Shown here piece after piece: positions 1 through 6,397 of a stretch of DNA of 9,212 bases. The DNA is from Smithella sp. Lineage in GTDB: Bacteria; Desulfobacterota; Syntrophia; Syntrophales; Smithellaceae. The stretch lies in contig JAAZOZ010000104.1 of the NCBI GenBank assembly GCA_012797505.1, forward strand, positions 1-9,212, written 5' to 3'. The position numbers and the translations under genes are program-made. How positions within the stretch are numbered: position 1 is the first letter of the stretch; every line of letters starts with the position of its first letter. Under the pieces are notes generated by a model. The model ran no database searches. It saw only the letters and a list, made by a program, of their open reading frames with translations, and was not told the DNA's origin.

Positions 1-282
1 GAGCGTCGCGGCGCCGCCGTTTTGCAGATACAGATCCTCCTCCACGCCTTCCAGATAGTTCAGGAGCATGGATTCATGATTCCCGCAAAGACAGACCAAT
101 TTGGCACAGGCCCCGCGGAGTCCCAAAACATAGTCCACCACCCCCCTGCTTTCGCGGCCGCGGTCGATGTAATCGCCGATAAAAACCAGGGTGTCTCCCG
201 CCGGATCGGCCGGAATCTTCCGCAAAAGCCGCTTCAGCGGATCCAGGCAGCCATGAATGTCGCCGATGGCGAATAGGTTCAT
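1..282 (-). CDS. Metallophosphoesterase, PPP serine/threonine phosphatase family (3' end outside window)
   Basis: The 94 visible codons show the classic order of calcineurin-like phosphoesterase metal-binding motifs: GDIHG at residues 7-11, GDYIDRG at 36-42 and GNHE at 67-70. GDYIDRG followed by GNHE is typical of the PPP family (bacterial PrpA/PrpE-like or Ap4A hydrolase-like enzymes), which binds two metal ions and hydrolyses phosphoesters. The substrate cannot be told from this part. The gene continues past base 1, so the C-terminal histidine motifs are not seen. I chose the ATG at 282 because an AAGGG lies 3-4 bases upstream and the protein then begins MNLFAIGDIHG, as is usual in the family. 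An in-frame ATG at 297 is possible but has no ribosome site. The gene starts 26 bases after the ftsY stop, so it is probably cotranscribed with ftsY. The family call is firm; the start and substrate are not. Confidence 0.9.
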   Translation of the reverse strand, partial: MNLFAIGDIHGCLDPLKRLLRKIPADPAGDTLVFIGDYIDRGRESRGVVDYVLGLRGACAKLVCLCGNHESMLLNYLEGVEEDLYLQNGGAATL

Positions 283-307
283 GATCCCTTGCGTCATGAG
301 CGGCCGG

Positions 308-1219
308 CTAATCCAGAAGAGCGGCCGTAAAATCCCCGCTGTCGAAGGGCCGCAGATCCTCCAGCCCCTCGCCGACGCCGATAAAGCGCACCGGAAGCCC
401 CAGTTCGCCGGCGATGCGCACGACCACGCCGCCCTTGGAAGTCCCGTCCAGCTTGGTCAGCACAATGCCGGTTGCTCCGATTTCTTCCTGGAACATTTTG
501 GCCTGGATGACGGCGTTCTGGCCCGTCGTGGCATCCAGAACCAGCAGAATCTCGTGCGGCGCTCCGGGCAGCTCCCTGCCGATGACTCTTTTGACTTTTT
601 TGAGCTCTTCCATCAGATTGGTCCGGGTATGCAGACGTCCGGCGGTGTCCACGATCACCACGCCGTTAAAACCGGCTTTGATTTTCCCGGCGGCGTCGAA
701 AACAACGGCCGCGGGATCGGCGTTCATTTTCTGCTTGATGACCGGCGCGCCCACACGAGCGCCCCACACCTCCAGTTGTTCGATGGCCGCCGCGCGAAAG
801 GTATCGGCGGCAACCAGGACAACCTCGTGACCATCCCGGCGCAGCATATGGGCCAGTTTGCCGATGGTGGTGGTTTTTCCGCTGCCGTTGACGCCGACGG
901 CCATGATCACAAACGCCTCGTTTTTCGGGATGGCGAGCGGCTTTTCCATCTTTCGCAGAATGGCGATCATGCGCTCCTGCAAAACTTTTTTAATCTGCGA
1001 CGCGTCGGAAAGCTCCCTGCGCTTGACCCGCTGCTTGACGTCTTCAATGAGATCAAAGGTAAACTGCGGGCCCATGTCCGCCGAAATCATCAGCTCTTCC
1101 AGTTCGTCATAGAGCGCCGGATTCAGTTCCCTTTTGCCGAAAACGAGCTGATCCAGATTTTTGGTGAGAGCGTTCCTGGTTTTGGCGAGTCCCGCTTTGA
1201 GTTTGTCGAATAAACCCAC
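308..1219 (-). CDS. ftsY: Signal recognition particle receptor FtsY
   Basis: FtsY is the SRP-receptor GTPase. It pairs with Ffh at the inner face of the membrane and delivers ribosomes making membrane proteins to the translocon. With a GTG start at 1219 the product is 303 residues. An N-terminal helical segment (about 1-95) is followed by the NG GTPase domain: P-loop GVNGSGKT at 109-116, DTFRAAA at 139-145, DTAGR at 191-195, TKLDG at 255-259, and closing GVGE at 281-284. The frame stays open upstream to an ATG at 1336, which would add 39 residues. That extension is not acidic like a true FtsY A domain, and the protein beginning VGLFDKLKAGLAKTR matches how short FtsY proteins start. An AAGGA lies 11 bases before the GTG, a rather long spacing, so the start is likely but not certain. 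The TAG stop lies 25 bases before the phosphoesterase start. Confidence 0.96.
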   Translation of the reverse strand: MGLFDKLKAGLAKTRNALTKNLDQLVFGKRELNPALYDELEELMISADMGPQFTFDLIEDVKQRVKRRELSDASQIKKVLQERMIAILRKMEKPLAIPKNEAFVIMAVGVNGSGKTTTIGKLAHMLRRDGHEVVLVAADTFRAAAIEQLEVWGARVGAPVIKQKMNADPAAVVFDAAGKIKAGFNGVVIVDTAGRLHTRTNLMEELKKVKRVIGRELPGAPHEILLVLDATTGQNAVIQAKMFQEEIGATGIVLTKLDGTSKGGVVVRIAGELGLPVRFIGVGEGLEDLRPFDSGDFTAALLD

Positions 1220-1367
1220 TTTCTTCGTATTCCTTTCTGCAAGCCTCCCTGCCGGAAAATAAAAGGGCCACCGCACGGCCGACAGGGGAAAACCATTGCG
1301 GCCTTTAGGGAGATTCATAGCGGCTTTCGCCGCCAAAGTAAAGAAATGGATGATTTTCTAAAGGAAA

Positions 1368-1408
1368 GGGCGGGGGTTGCCGCGGTGCACCGCGAAAAAC
1401 TCCCGCCC
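1368..1408 (-). terminator. Candidate terminator hairpin after the CBS gene
   Basis: GGGCGGGGGT (1368-1377) pairs with ACTCCCGCCC (1399-1408), with one G-T pair in RNA. The enclosed loop contains the perfect 14-base palindrome CGCGGTGCACCGCG (1381-1394), which can fold further. Read on the minus strand, the stem is followed by TTTCCTTT, a short imperfect T tract. This suits intrinsic termination of leftward transcription coming from the CBS gene, before ftsY. The broken T tract and the 229-base distance from the CBS stop keep confidence moderate. It could instead be an RNA-stabilising hairpin or part of the neighbouring repeat. Confidence 0.45.
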
Positions 1409-1416
1409 GTCAGAAA

Positions 1417-1531
1417 GAGAGCTTTGAATAACGGCCATTTTTGTCATTTCGACCGAAGGGAAAAATCTTGAACAAACGGCCATCCTTAAGATTTCTCGTC
1501 GCTCACGCTCCTCGAAATGACATTTTTCAAA
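1417..1531. repeat. Palindromic repeat-like element with flanking 12-base direct repeats
   Basis: A perfect 11-base inverted repeat, TGTCATTTCGA (1442-1452) and TCGAAATGACA (1512-1522), encloses a second perfect pair, AAATCTT (1463-1469) and AAGATTT (1488-1494). An outer pair, GCTTTGAA (1421-1428) and TTCAAAGC (1526-1533), adds to the symmetry. Identical 12-base copies of GCCCGTCAGAAA lie immediately outside, at 1405-1416 and 1532-1543, as a target-site duplication would. From memory, palindromes with GTCATTTCGA ends are dispersed in many environmental bacterial genomes. Membership of such a family is inference, because only one copy is visible here. No transposase is encoded, so any mobility would depend on an enzyme made elsewhere. 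Confidence 0.6.
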
Positions 1532-1636
1532 GCCCGTCAGAAACAGACATGGTCCGGATGCCGCCCGTTTCTCCCGCCGGGGCGGATGTCGGACGGGCCC
1601 GCCGCCGGATTCAGGGGCGCCGGACCGGACAAAATG

Positions 1637-2086
1637 CTATTTAAATACCGGCCGCTGGGGCATCAGCTTGATATATTTGATCTCTGCTTTGGTCTCTTCG
1701 TACTGAAATCCCAGGATATCCCGCATCGAAATCATGCCCACTACCCTTTTGCCGTCCGCAATCGGAATATGCCGGATCTTTTTATGTCTCATGGTATTGA
1801 TCGCGTAATCCAGATCGTCATCCATCGACGCGATGGCGACTTCATGCGTCATGATATCCCCGACTTTCTTGTCGTCGCAATTCCCTCCGCGCGCGAGGCA
1901 CTTGCGCACGATGTCTCTTTCCGTAATGATGCCGATCAACTCATTTTTTTCATCCGTGACGGGAAGCGCCCCTTTATCGTGCTGGATCAGTTTCTGGATC
2001 GCCGCTGAAACAAATTCATCCGCCTCGACGGTGATTAAAGATTGACTTTTGAATCCCGTAGCTTTCAACATGTCCCGTATCTTCAT
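1637..2086 (-). CDS. CBS-domain pair protein
   Basis: This 149-residue protein consists almost wholly of two tandem CBS motifs forming one Bateman module: the first at about residues 1-65 (ending GIITERDIVRK, 52-62) and the second at about 77-130 (GMISMRDIL, 117-125). Such modules bind adenine nucleotides or S-adenosyl compounds and act as energy or ligand sensors. Stand-alone ones often regulate a partner protein, which cannot be named here. The short basic tail (about 131-149) matches no domain I know. I placed the start at 2086 because GGAGG sits about 9 bases upstream. An in-frame ATG at 2110 would add eight residues and lies ahead of that ribosome site. The gene is 269 bases downstream of smc and has a candidate promoter of its own, so it may be an independent unit. 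Confidence 0.92.
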   Translation of the reverse strand: MKIRDMLKATGFKSQSLITVEADEFVSAAIQKLIQHDKGALPVTDEKNELIGIITERDIVRKCLARGGNCDDKKVGDIMTHEVAIASMDDDLDYAINTMRHKKIRHIPIADGKRVVGMISMRDILGFQYEETKAEIKYIKLMPQRPVFK

Positions 2087-2146
2087 CTCCCTTTTCCTCC
2101 CTTGTTCCATATGCTCTTGAGCAGGTTAAGAATCGATTTCTGAACG

Positions 2147-2176
2147 ATAATTCCTTTAACGACGGTTGAAAAACAA
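2147..2176 (-). promoter_or_regulatory. Weak candidate promoter for the CBS gene
   Basis: On the minus strand, TTGTTT (2171-2176, three of six consensus bases) is followed after 18 bases by AATTAT (2147-2152, four of six). It sits in the AT-rich half of the 269-base gap between the smc stop and the CBS start, about 60 bases before the CBS ATG. The match is poor and rests mostly on position and base composition. The rest of the gap holds only a 6-base inverted repeat, TTTCGG/CCGAAA (2266-2283), with no T tract. Confidence 0.2.
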
Positions 2177-2355
2177 AAATCGCCTCCTGAAAAATTTCGT
2201 ATCTTTCATATCACTCATTTTTTTCCGAAATCAAGCACTTTCTTCAAAACGACGCCGAAGAGGACTTTCGGAATGGGCCGAAAATCTCCCGCGAACAAAC
2301 AACGCCCTTGCCTGCGGCGGGGGAATCCGCGCCGAAAGCGATAGAACGGGCCGGA

Positions 2356-5300
2356 TCAATTGAGGGTGACGGATACCAGGGAGGAAATCCCCTGCTTTTG
2401 CATGGTCACGCCGAAGAGCGTGTCGGCGACTTCCATCGTGCTCTTGTTGTGCGTAATCATGATGACCTGGGATTTTTCGGCGACATCCCGGATCAGGCGG
2501 TTGAAGAGGTTGGTGTTTGCGTCGTCGAGCGCCGCATCGACTTCATCCAGAATCAGGAAGGGCGACGGACGGTACAGCAGGATGGCGAAGATCAGCGCGA
2601 TCGCCGCCAGGGATTTTTCACCGCCGGAGAGCAGGCTTACGCTTTGCGCTTTCTTGCCCGGAATCTGAATGTCGATATCCACGCCGGTTTCCAGAAGATC
2701 GCTTTCATCGGTCAGGAGAAGTTCGCCCCGCCCGCCGGGGAAAATGTGGGCGAAGGTTTTCTTGAAGCATTCGTTGACGGCGGCAAAGGTTTCGGAAAAC
2801 CGTTCGCGGGAGATTTTATTGATCCGGGTGATCGTCCTTTGCAGCGACGCCAGCGACTCGTTGAGGTCGCTCAACTGCGTCGTCAGAAACTGGTTGCGCT
2901 GATCCAGCTCGGCATATTCGTTGAGCGCCAGGAGATTCACTTCGCCGAAATTTTCGATCGTCTGCTTGTCCTTTTCCAGCAGGGCGCCGAGTTCGGCAAT
3001 TTTTTCATCCTCCATCATCTCAAAATCCGCCATGAGAGAGGCAAGATCGACCTGGTGCTTTTCCGCAACCGCGTTTTGCAGGTTTTCAAGGTTCAGCGCG
3101 CCCTCGCGGCACTGCATTTCCAGCTCGCTTTGCTGCCGGCGCAGCTCGTCCATTTTTCTCTTGATGTCGCGGATTTCATTTTCCTGAATTTTGAGCCGCT
3201 CGTCGTCCCCGGTCCGCTTCTCCCTCAGTTCGCTCAGAACCGCTTCACAGGACGCCAGTTTTTCGTAAAGGATCTTGAGCGCCTCCGTGTCCGCCCCGAC
3301 GGCGGCGGTAAGACCGGCCAACTGCTGTTCGCAGGCCGCAATGTCCTCCCGCTTTCGCGCGGCTTCGCTTTCGCTTGCGGCGAGATCATTCTGCACCCGC
3401 GCGATCGTCCGCAAATCCGCTTCCTTCTTTTCCGCCAGCGCGGCCAGCAGAACTTTTTTCTCCGTGAGCCGCTTTTCCTGGGCGTCAATGGCCGCGCGCG
3501 ACTGCTGGCGGCGGCTGTTGAAGCCGGAGATGATTTCGTTGAGTTCCTTTTCCGCCGCCTCCTTCACCAGGATTTCCGCCTCGAGCTCCTGCAGTTTCCG
3601 CCGGGCCTGGGCCTCCTCCGTCTTGATGTTCCGGCGGTTGAACTCCAGAACGGCGATTCTCTGCTTGAGCCTTTCCGATTCATCGCCGAAGCGCTCCAGA
3701 TCCTTCTTCCGGCTGTGGGCGTTCATTTCCAGTTGATGTTCGCTGTTTTTCAGCCTGGCAAGCTCTTCGTCCCAACGGGCAATCGACGAGGCCAGTCGCT
3801 TCTTTTCCTCCATCCGGTCCTCGAGTTCGCCGGAAAGCTTCCGGACTTCACGCTCCAGCTCCGCGATTTCCCGCTTGGTGGCGAGCAGGCTTTTTTCCAC
3901 CGCCGATCCGCTGCCGCCGGTCAGGACGCCGTTGGGGCTGATGGTGTCTCCCTCGGGTGTCACGAAGGTCCCCCGGAAGCCGTTTTTCTTCCAGAGATTA
4001 ATGCCGGTTTCAATGGACGGCGTCAGCAGGACATCGCCCAGCAGGCAGTCGGCAATCTTTTTGAATTCCTCCTGGACGACGACTTTGCGCAGGAGGGGCT
4101 CCGCTTCCTGAAGATGCTCCTCGCTGTAAGTCTGGGCGCTCCCGCCTCGCAGCTCCACCGGCACGAAACTGCCCCGGCCCAGCTTGTAACTTTTCAGATA
4201 ATCGATGGCGCGGACGCCTTCTTCCTGGTTCTTCACAACGACATACTGCAGCTTGTCGCCCAGCACCGCTTCCACGGCCGATTCGTATTCGCGGGGAACG
4301 TCGATGTGGTCGGCCACGACGCCGTAAAACGCGTCCGGGCTGTCCTGCGTTTCAATGACTTTTTTCACGCCCTCGTTGGACCATTTGAAGGCTGCCTCAA
4401 ATTCCGCAAGCGATTGCAGCCGCGATGATTTGGCGCCCGCTTCTTCCTTGACCTCGAGGATGCGCTCCTCGACGGCCTGCAGGTCCGACTTGGCTTTTTC
4501 CAGCGCATCGGCGGCCGCTTCTTTCTCTTTGCCGACCTGCGCGATTTGCTCTTCTTCCTCCGCCAGCCCGCCGGCCAGCTCCTGCATCTTCTGCGTCAAA
4601 TCGGCAAGCCGGCTTTTGTCCTGTTCGATTTCCCGGATTTCCCTCTCTTCACGCCGCTGGAAATCCTCCATGCCTTTCTTCAGTCCCGCGACGGCGTTTC
4701 CGAATTTGGCCAGGTCCTGCATCACGTCGATATAGCGGATTTTTTGCTCCTCCAGACGGGCGTTGACGTCCCGGTCGGCTTCCAGCAGGCCCTGAACTTC
4801 ACGCTCGCCTTCTTCCAGTTCCTGCTGCAAAAGGGTCATCTGCCGCAGGAGGTCTTCGGATTTCCTTTGCAGATTGTCGATCTCGGCGGCGAGGCTCTCC
4901 TTTTTCCGGCCCATCTCTTCAATTTCCGCCAGGTTCTTCTGCTTGCGCTCCGAGGTTTCCGCCATTCGGCGGCGAGAAAACTCAACGCTCTTTTCCTTGA
5001 TGTTGATGGAATTCTTCACCTCGTAAAGCTCAGTCTGGCGAAGGCCGATCTGCTCGTCTTTTTCCAGGAGGGCCGCCTTCATCTCCTGCAGGGCGGATTC
5101 CCTGGATTCCATCTGCGCCCCGACCGCGTCCGCCTGCCCGGAGATTCGCGTCCGCTCGTCCTGCAGCGCGGCGTTTTTCCCGGCCATTTTGGCATAGCCC
5201 TGACGGGACAACGCCAGTTCCGTTTCTTTCATTCGCTGCTTTACGGCTTTGTACTGCTCTGCTTTTTTGGCCTGGCGGGTAATGGCGTTGAGTTGGGTTT

Positions 5301-5904
5301 TGACTTCCTTGTGAATGTCGTTGAGTCGCAGGATGTTCTGTTTGGTGGCCTCCATCTTGCGAACGGCGGCATCCTTGCGGCTTTTATACTTGGACACGCC
5401 GGCTGCATCTTCGATGAAAAGCCGGCGGTCTTCCGGTTTGGCTTCCACCAGATTGGCCACAGCCCCCTGCTCCACCAGGGAATAGGTCCGGGCGCCGACA
5501 CCCGTGCCCATGAAGAACTCTTTCACGTCCAGCAGGCGGCAGGGCACGCGGTTGATGCAGTACTCGCTCTCGCCGTCGAGGATGGTTTTGCGCGAAATGG
5601 ACACTTCCGTCAGTTCGCCGTAAACGCCCGGGAAGGACGATCCGTCGCTCGACAGCGTCATCACGACTTCCGCCATGCTCACAGGGGCGGCATCCTCACT
5701 GCCGTTGAAAATCACGTCGTCCATCTTCTTGCCGCGCAGGGCTTTGACCCGCTGTTCGCCCATCACCCAGCGAATCGCATCGACAACATTTGATTTTCCG
5801 CAGCCGTTGGGCCCGACAACCGCATTGACGCCCTTGGAAAAATCAATCAAAACCTTCTCGCGGAAAGATTTGAAACCTGTTATTTCAAGACGCTTTAGCT
5901 TCAT
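2356..5904 (-). CDS. smc: Chromosome segregation protein SMC
   Basis: SMC is the ATPase core of bacterial condensin. It forms a ring with ScpA and ScpB that organises and helps segregate the chromosome. The 1182 residues match full-length bacterial SMC and show the whole architecture: N-terminal head with Walker A GPNGCGKSN (31-39) and Q-loop glutamine 51; a long heptad-rich coiled coil (about 170-495); a hinge (about 500-670) with its glycine cluster NGVLTGGSG (658-666); the returning coiled coil (about 670-1030); and the C-terminal head with signature LSGGE (1092-1096), Walker B FLILDE (1116-1121), D-loop aspartate 1127 and switch histidine 1152. All catalytic residues are present. The start MKLKRLEITGFKSF is typical; the ribosome site before it is weak (AAAGA). 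scpA and scpB are not nearby. It probably has its own promoter, because a 493-base gap with hairpins separates it from the gene upstream. Confidence 0.98.
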   Translation of the reverse strand: MKLKRLEITGFKSFREKVLIDFSKGVNAVVGPNGCGKSNVVDAIRWVMGEQRVKALRGKKMDDVIFNGSEDAAPVSMAEVVMTLSSDGSSFPGVYGELTEVSISRKTILDGESEYCINRVPCRLLDVKEFFMGTGVGARTYSLVEQGAVANLVEAKPEDRRLFIEDAAGVSKYKSRKDAAVRKMEATKQNILRLNDIHKEVKTQLNAITRQAKKAEQYKAVKQRMKETELALSRQGYAKMAGKNAALQDERTRISGQADAVGAQMESRESALQEMKAALLEKDEQIGLRQTELYEVKNSINIKEKSVEFSRRRMAETSERKQKNLAEIEEMGRKKESLAAEIDNLQRKSEDLLRQMTLLQQELEEGEREVQGLLEADRDVNARLEEQKIRYIDVMQDLAKFGNAVAGLKKGMEDFQRREEREIREIEQDKSRLADLTQKMQELAGGLAEEEEQIAQVGKEKEAAADALEKAKSDLQAVEERILEVKEEAGAKSSRLQSLAEFEAAFKWSNEGVKKVIETQDSPDAFYGVVADHIDVPREYESAVEAVLGDKLQYVVVKNQEEGVRAIDYLKSYKLGRGSFVPVELRGGSAQTYSEEHLQEAEPLLRKVVVQEEFKKIADCLLGDVLLTPSIETGINLWKKNGFRGTFVTPEGDTISPNGVLTGGSGSAVEKSLLATKREIAELEREVRKLSGELEDRMEEKKRLASSIARWDEELARLKNSEHQLEMNAHSRKKDLERFGDESERLKQRIAVLEFNRRNIKTEEAQARRKLQELEAEILVKEAAEKELNEIISGFNSRRQQSRAAIDAQEKRLTEKKVLLAALAEKKEADLRTIARVQNDLAASESEAARKREDIAACEQQLAGLTAAVGADTEALKILYEKLASCEAVLSELREKRTGDDERLKIQENEIRDIKRKMDELRRQQSELEMQCREGALNLENLQNAVAEKHQVDLASLMADFEMMEDEKIAELGALLEKDKQTIENFGEVNLLALNEYAELDQRNQFLTTQLSDLNESLASLQRTITRINKISRERFSETFAAVNECFKKTFAHIFPGGRGELLLTDESDLLETGVDIDIQIPGKKAQSVSLLSGGEKSLAAIALIFAILLYRPSPFLILDEVDAALDDANTNLFNRLIRDVAEKSQVIMITHNKSTMEVADTLFGVTMQKQGISSLVSVTLN

Positions 5905-5942
5905 AAATCATCTTTAATTGAAATCGTTGTAAATTTTGGCAA

Positions 5943-5971
5943 AGCCTAACAAAAGAATGTTTCTTTGTAAA
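5943..5971 (-). promoter_or_regulatory. Candidate smc promoter
   Basis: On the minus strand, TTTACA (5966-5971, five of six bases of the sigma-70 -35 box) is followed after exactly 17 bases by TAGGCT (5943-5948, only three of six for the -10 box). Transcription would start near 5936, giving a leader of roughly 30 bases. Spacing, AT-rich surroundings and position favour it; the poor -10 box counts against it. Confidence 0.3.
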
Positions 5972-6151
5972 GGGAAAATACAACAAAATGTATTCCCGAA
6001 AAAACACTACCACAACATATAGTGCTTACCCGTTCATTTCCGGGGGCCGGTTTTTACAGAAAAACCGTCTTGAAAACAGGAAATCGGCAGGAAAAAAGAA
6101 TCACGGTTTAACGGCCGATGTGATGAATCTGGTCTTTGGCGAGCCCGTTCC

Positions 6152-6328
6152 GTTGCCCAAATATCACTTTGAGCGGCCATTAAGGGCGTTTTGTCACATA
6201 AATCTTGGCGAAGCGAAAGATCAGCAATGACAACTGTTTGAGCCGAAGGCGAGTTTTGTCATTGCCTTTCGCGAGCCTTAGATTTATACAAAACGCTCTC
6301 AGGCAAGCGAAAAGAATGTTTGGGCAAC
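6152..6328. repeat. 177-base imperfect palindrome (repeat-like element)
   Basis: The two halves mirror each other over almost the whole length. Matching blocks, from outside in, are GTTGCCCAAA (6152-6161) with TTTGGGCAAC (6319-6328), GCGTTTTGT (6186-6194) with ACAAAACGC (6288-6296), ATAAATCT (6198-6205) with AGATTTAT (6280-6287), GCGAAAG (6213-6219) with CTTTCGC (6266-6272), and GCAATGACAA (6224-6233) with TTGTCATTGC (6256-6265). The centre is a 22-base loop (6234-6255) with a small GCC-GAA-GGC hairpin. The order and near-equal spacing of five perfect blocks cannot be chance. It looks like a non-coding palindromic element of the dispersed-repeat or MITE kind. As RNA it would form a very long stem. 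Dispersal in the genome is inferred, as only one copy is visible. Confidence 0.75.
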
Positions 6329-6374
6329 ACTCTGTGTCTCAGTCCGCCACAGAGTGAATGCAATTGATTCACTC
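6328..6374 (-). promoter_or_regulatory. Two overlapping, mutually exclusive hairpins after the radical SAM gene
   Basis: CACTCTGTG (6328-6336) pairs perfectly with CACAGAGTG (6348-6356), and GAGTGAAT (6352-6359) pairs perfectly with ATTCACTC (6367-6374). The bases GAGTG at 6352-6356 belong to both stems, so both cannot form fully at once. Read on the minus strand, the structure begins 23 bases past the radical SAM stop. Neither stem is followed by a T run, so neither is a standard intrinsic terminator. A 3' end stabiliser, an attenuator-like switch or a protein-binding palindrome are all possible. Confidence 0.4.
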
Positions 6375-6397
6375 CCGCAAACGATATCTCTCAACAT

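Larger units (their letters stand above)
1220..1636. other. Intergenic region between CBS gene and ftsY
   Basis: These 417 bases hold no credible gene. From right to left they contain a GC-rich stretch just past the CBS stop (about 1550-1630), a palindromic repeat-like element (1417-1531) flanked by 12-base direct repeats, a strong GC hairpin (1368-1408), a small perfect hairpin GCGGC-TTTC-GCCGC at 1320-1333, and the ftsY leader. Open frames here on the plus strand are shadows or cross the repeat. I could not find a convincing sigma-70 promoter for ftsY. Confidence 0.7.
5905..6397. other. Long intergenic region between the radical SAM gene and smc
   Basis: These 493 bases carry no gene I can support. 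In the direction of transcription they hold overlapping hairpins (6328-6374), a 177-base imperfect palindrome (6152-6328), a stretch with a perfect 8-base stem CGGTTTTT-ACAG-AAAAACCG (6048-6067), and an AT-rich region (about 5905-6010) with a candidate smc promoter. An 80-codon open frame on the plus strand (5988-6230) has no good ribosome site, runs into the palindrome and resembles no protein I know, so I leave it out. Confidence 0.7.

Noticed and set aside
257..1213. 318-codon open frame on the plus strand opposite ftsY
   Set aside because: It is a shadow of ftsY, whose GTPase motifs on the minus strand are all intact.
1441..1522. Paired repeats considered as a CRISPR fragment
   Set aside because: The repeats are inverted, not direct, and there is no series of regularly spaced units.
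2266..2283. TTTCGG-AATGGG-CCGAAA hairpin after smc, considered as a terminator
   Set aside because: The stem is only six pairs and no T run follows on the minus strand.
2308..4428. 706-codon open frame on the plus strand opposite smc
   Set aside because: It lies wholly antisense to smc apart from its first few codons. Its length is explained by the codon bias and GC pattern of the smc coiled coil, and its translation shows no domain.
6048..6067. Perfect 8-base stem CGGTTTTT-ACAG-AAAAACCG, considered as a terminator
   Set aside because: The T run lies inside the stem and the minus-strand sequence after it is GC-rich, so it does not fit a terminator. It may be chance.
5988..6230. 80-codon open frame on the plus strand in the radical SAM-smc gap
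   Set aside because: It has no good ribosome site and no recognisable motif, and it runs into the 177-base palindrome. It is best explained by chance in a non-coding region.
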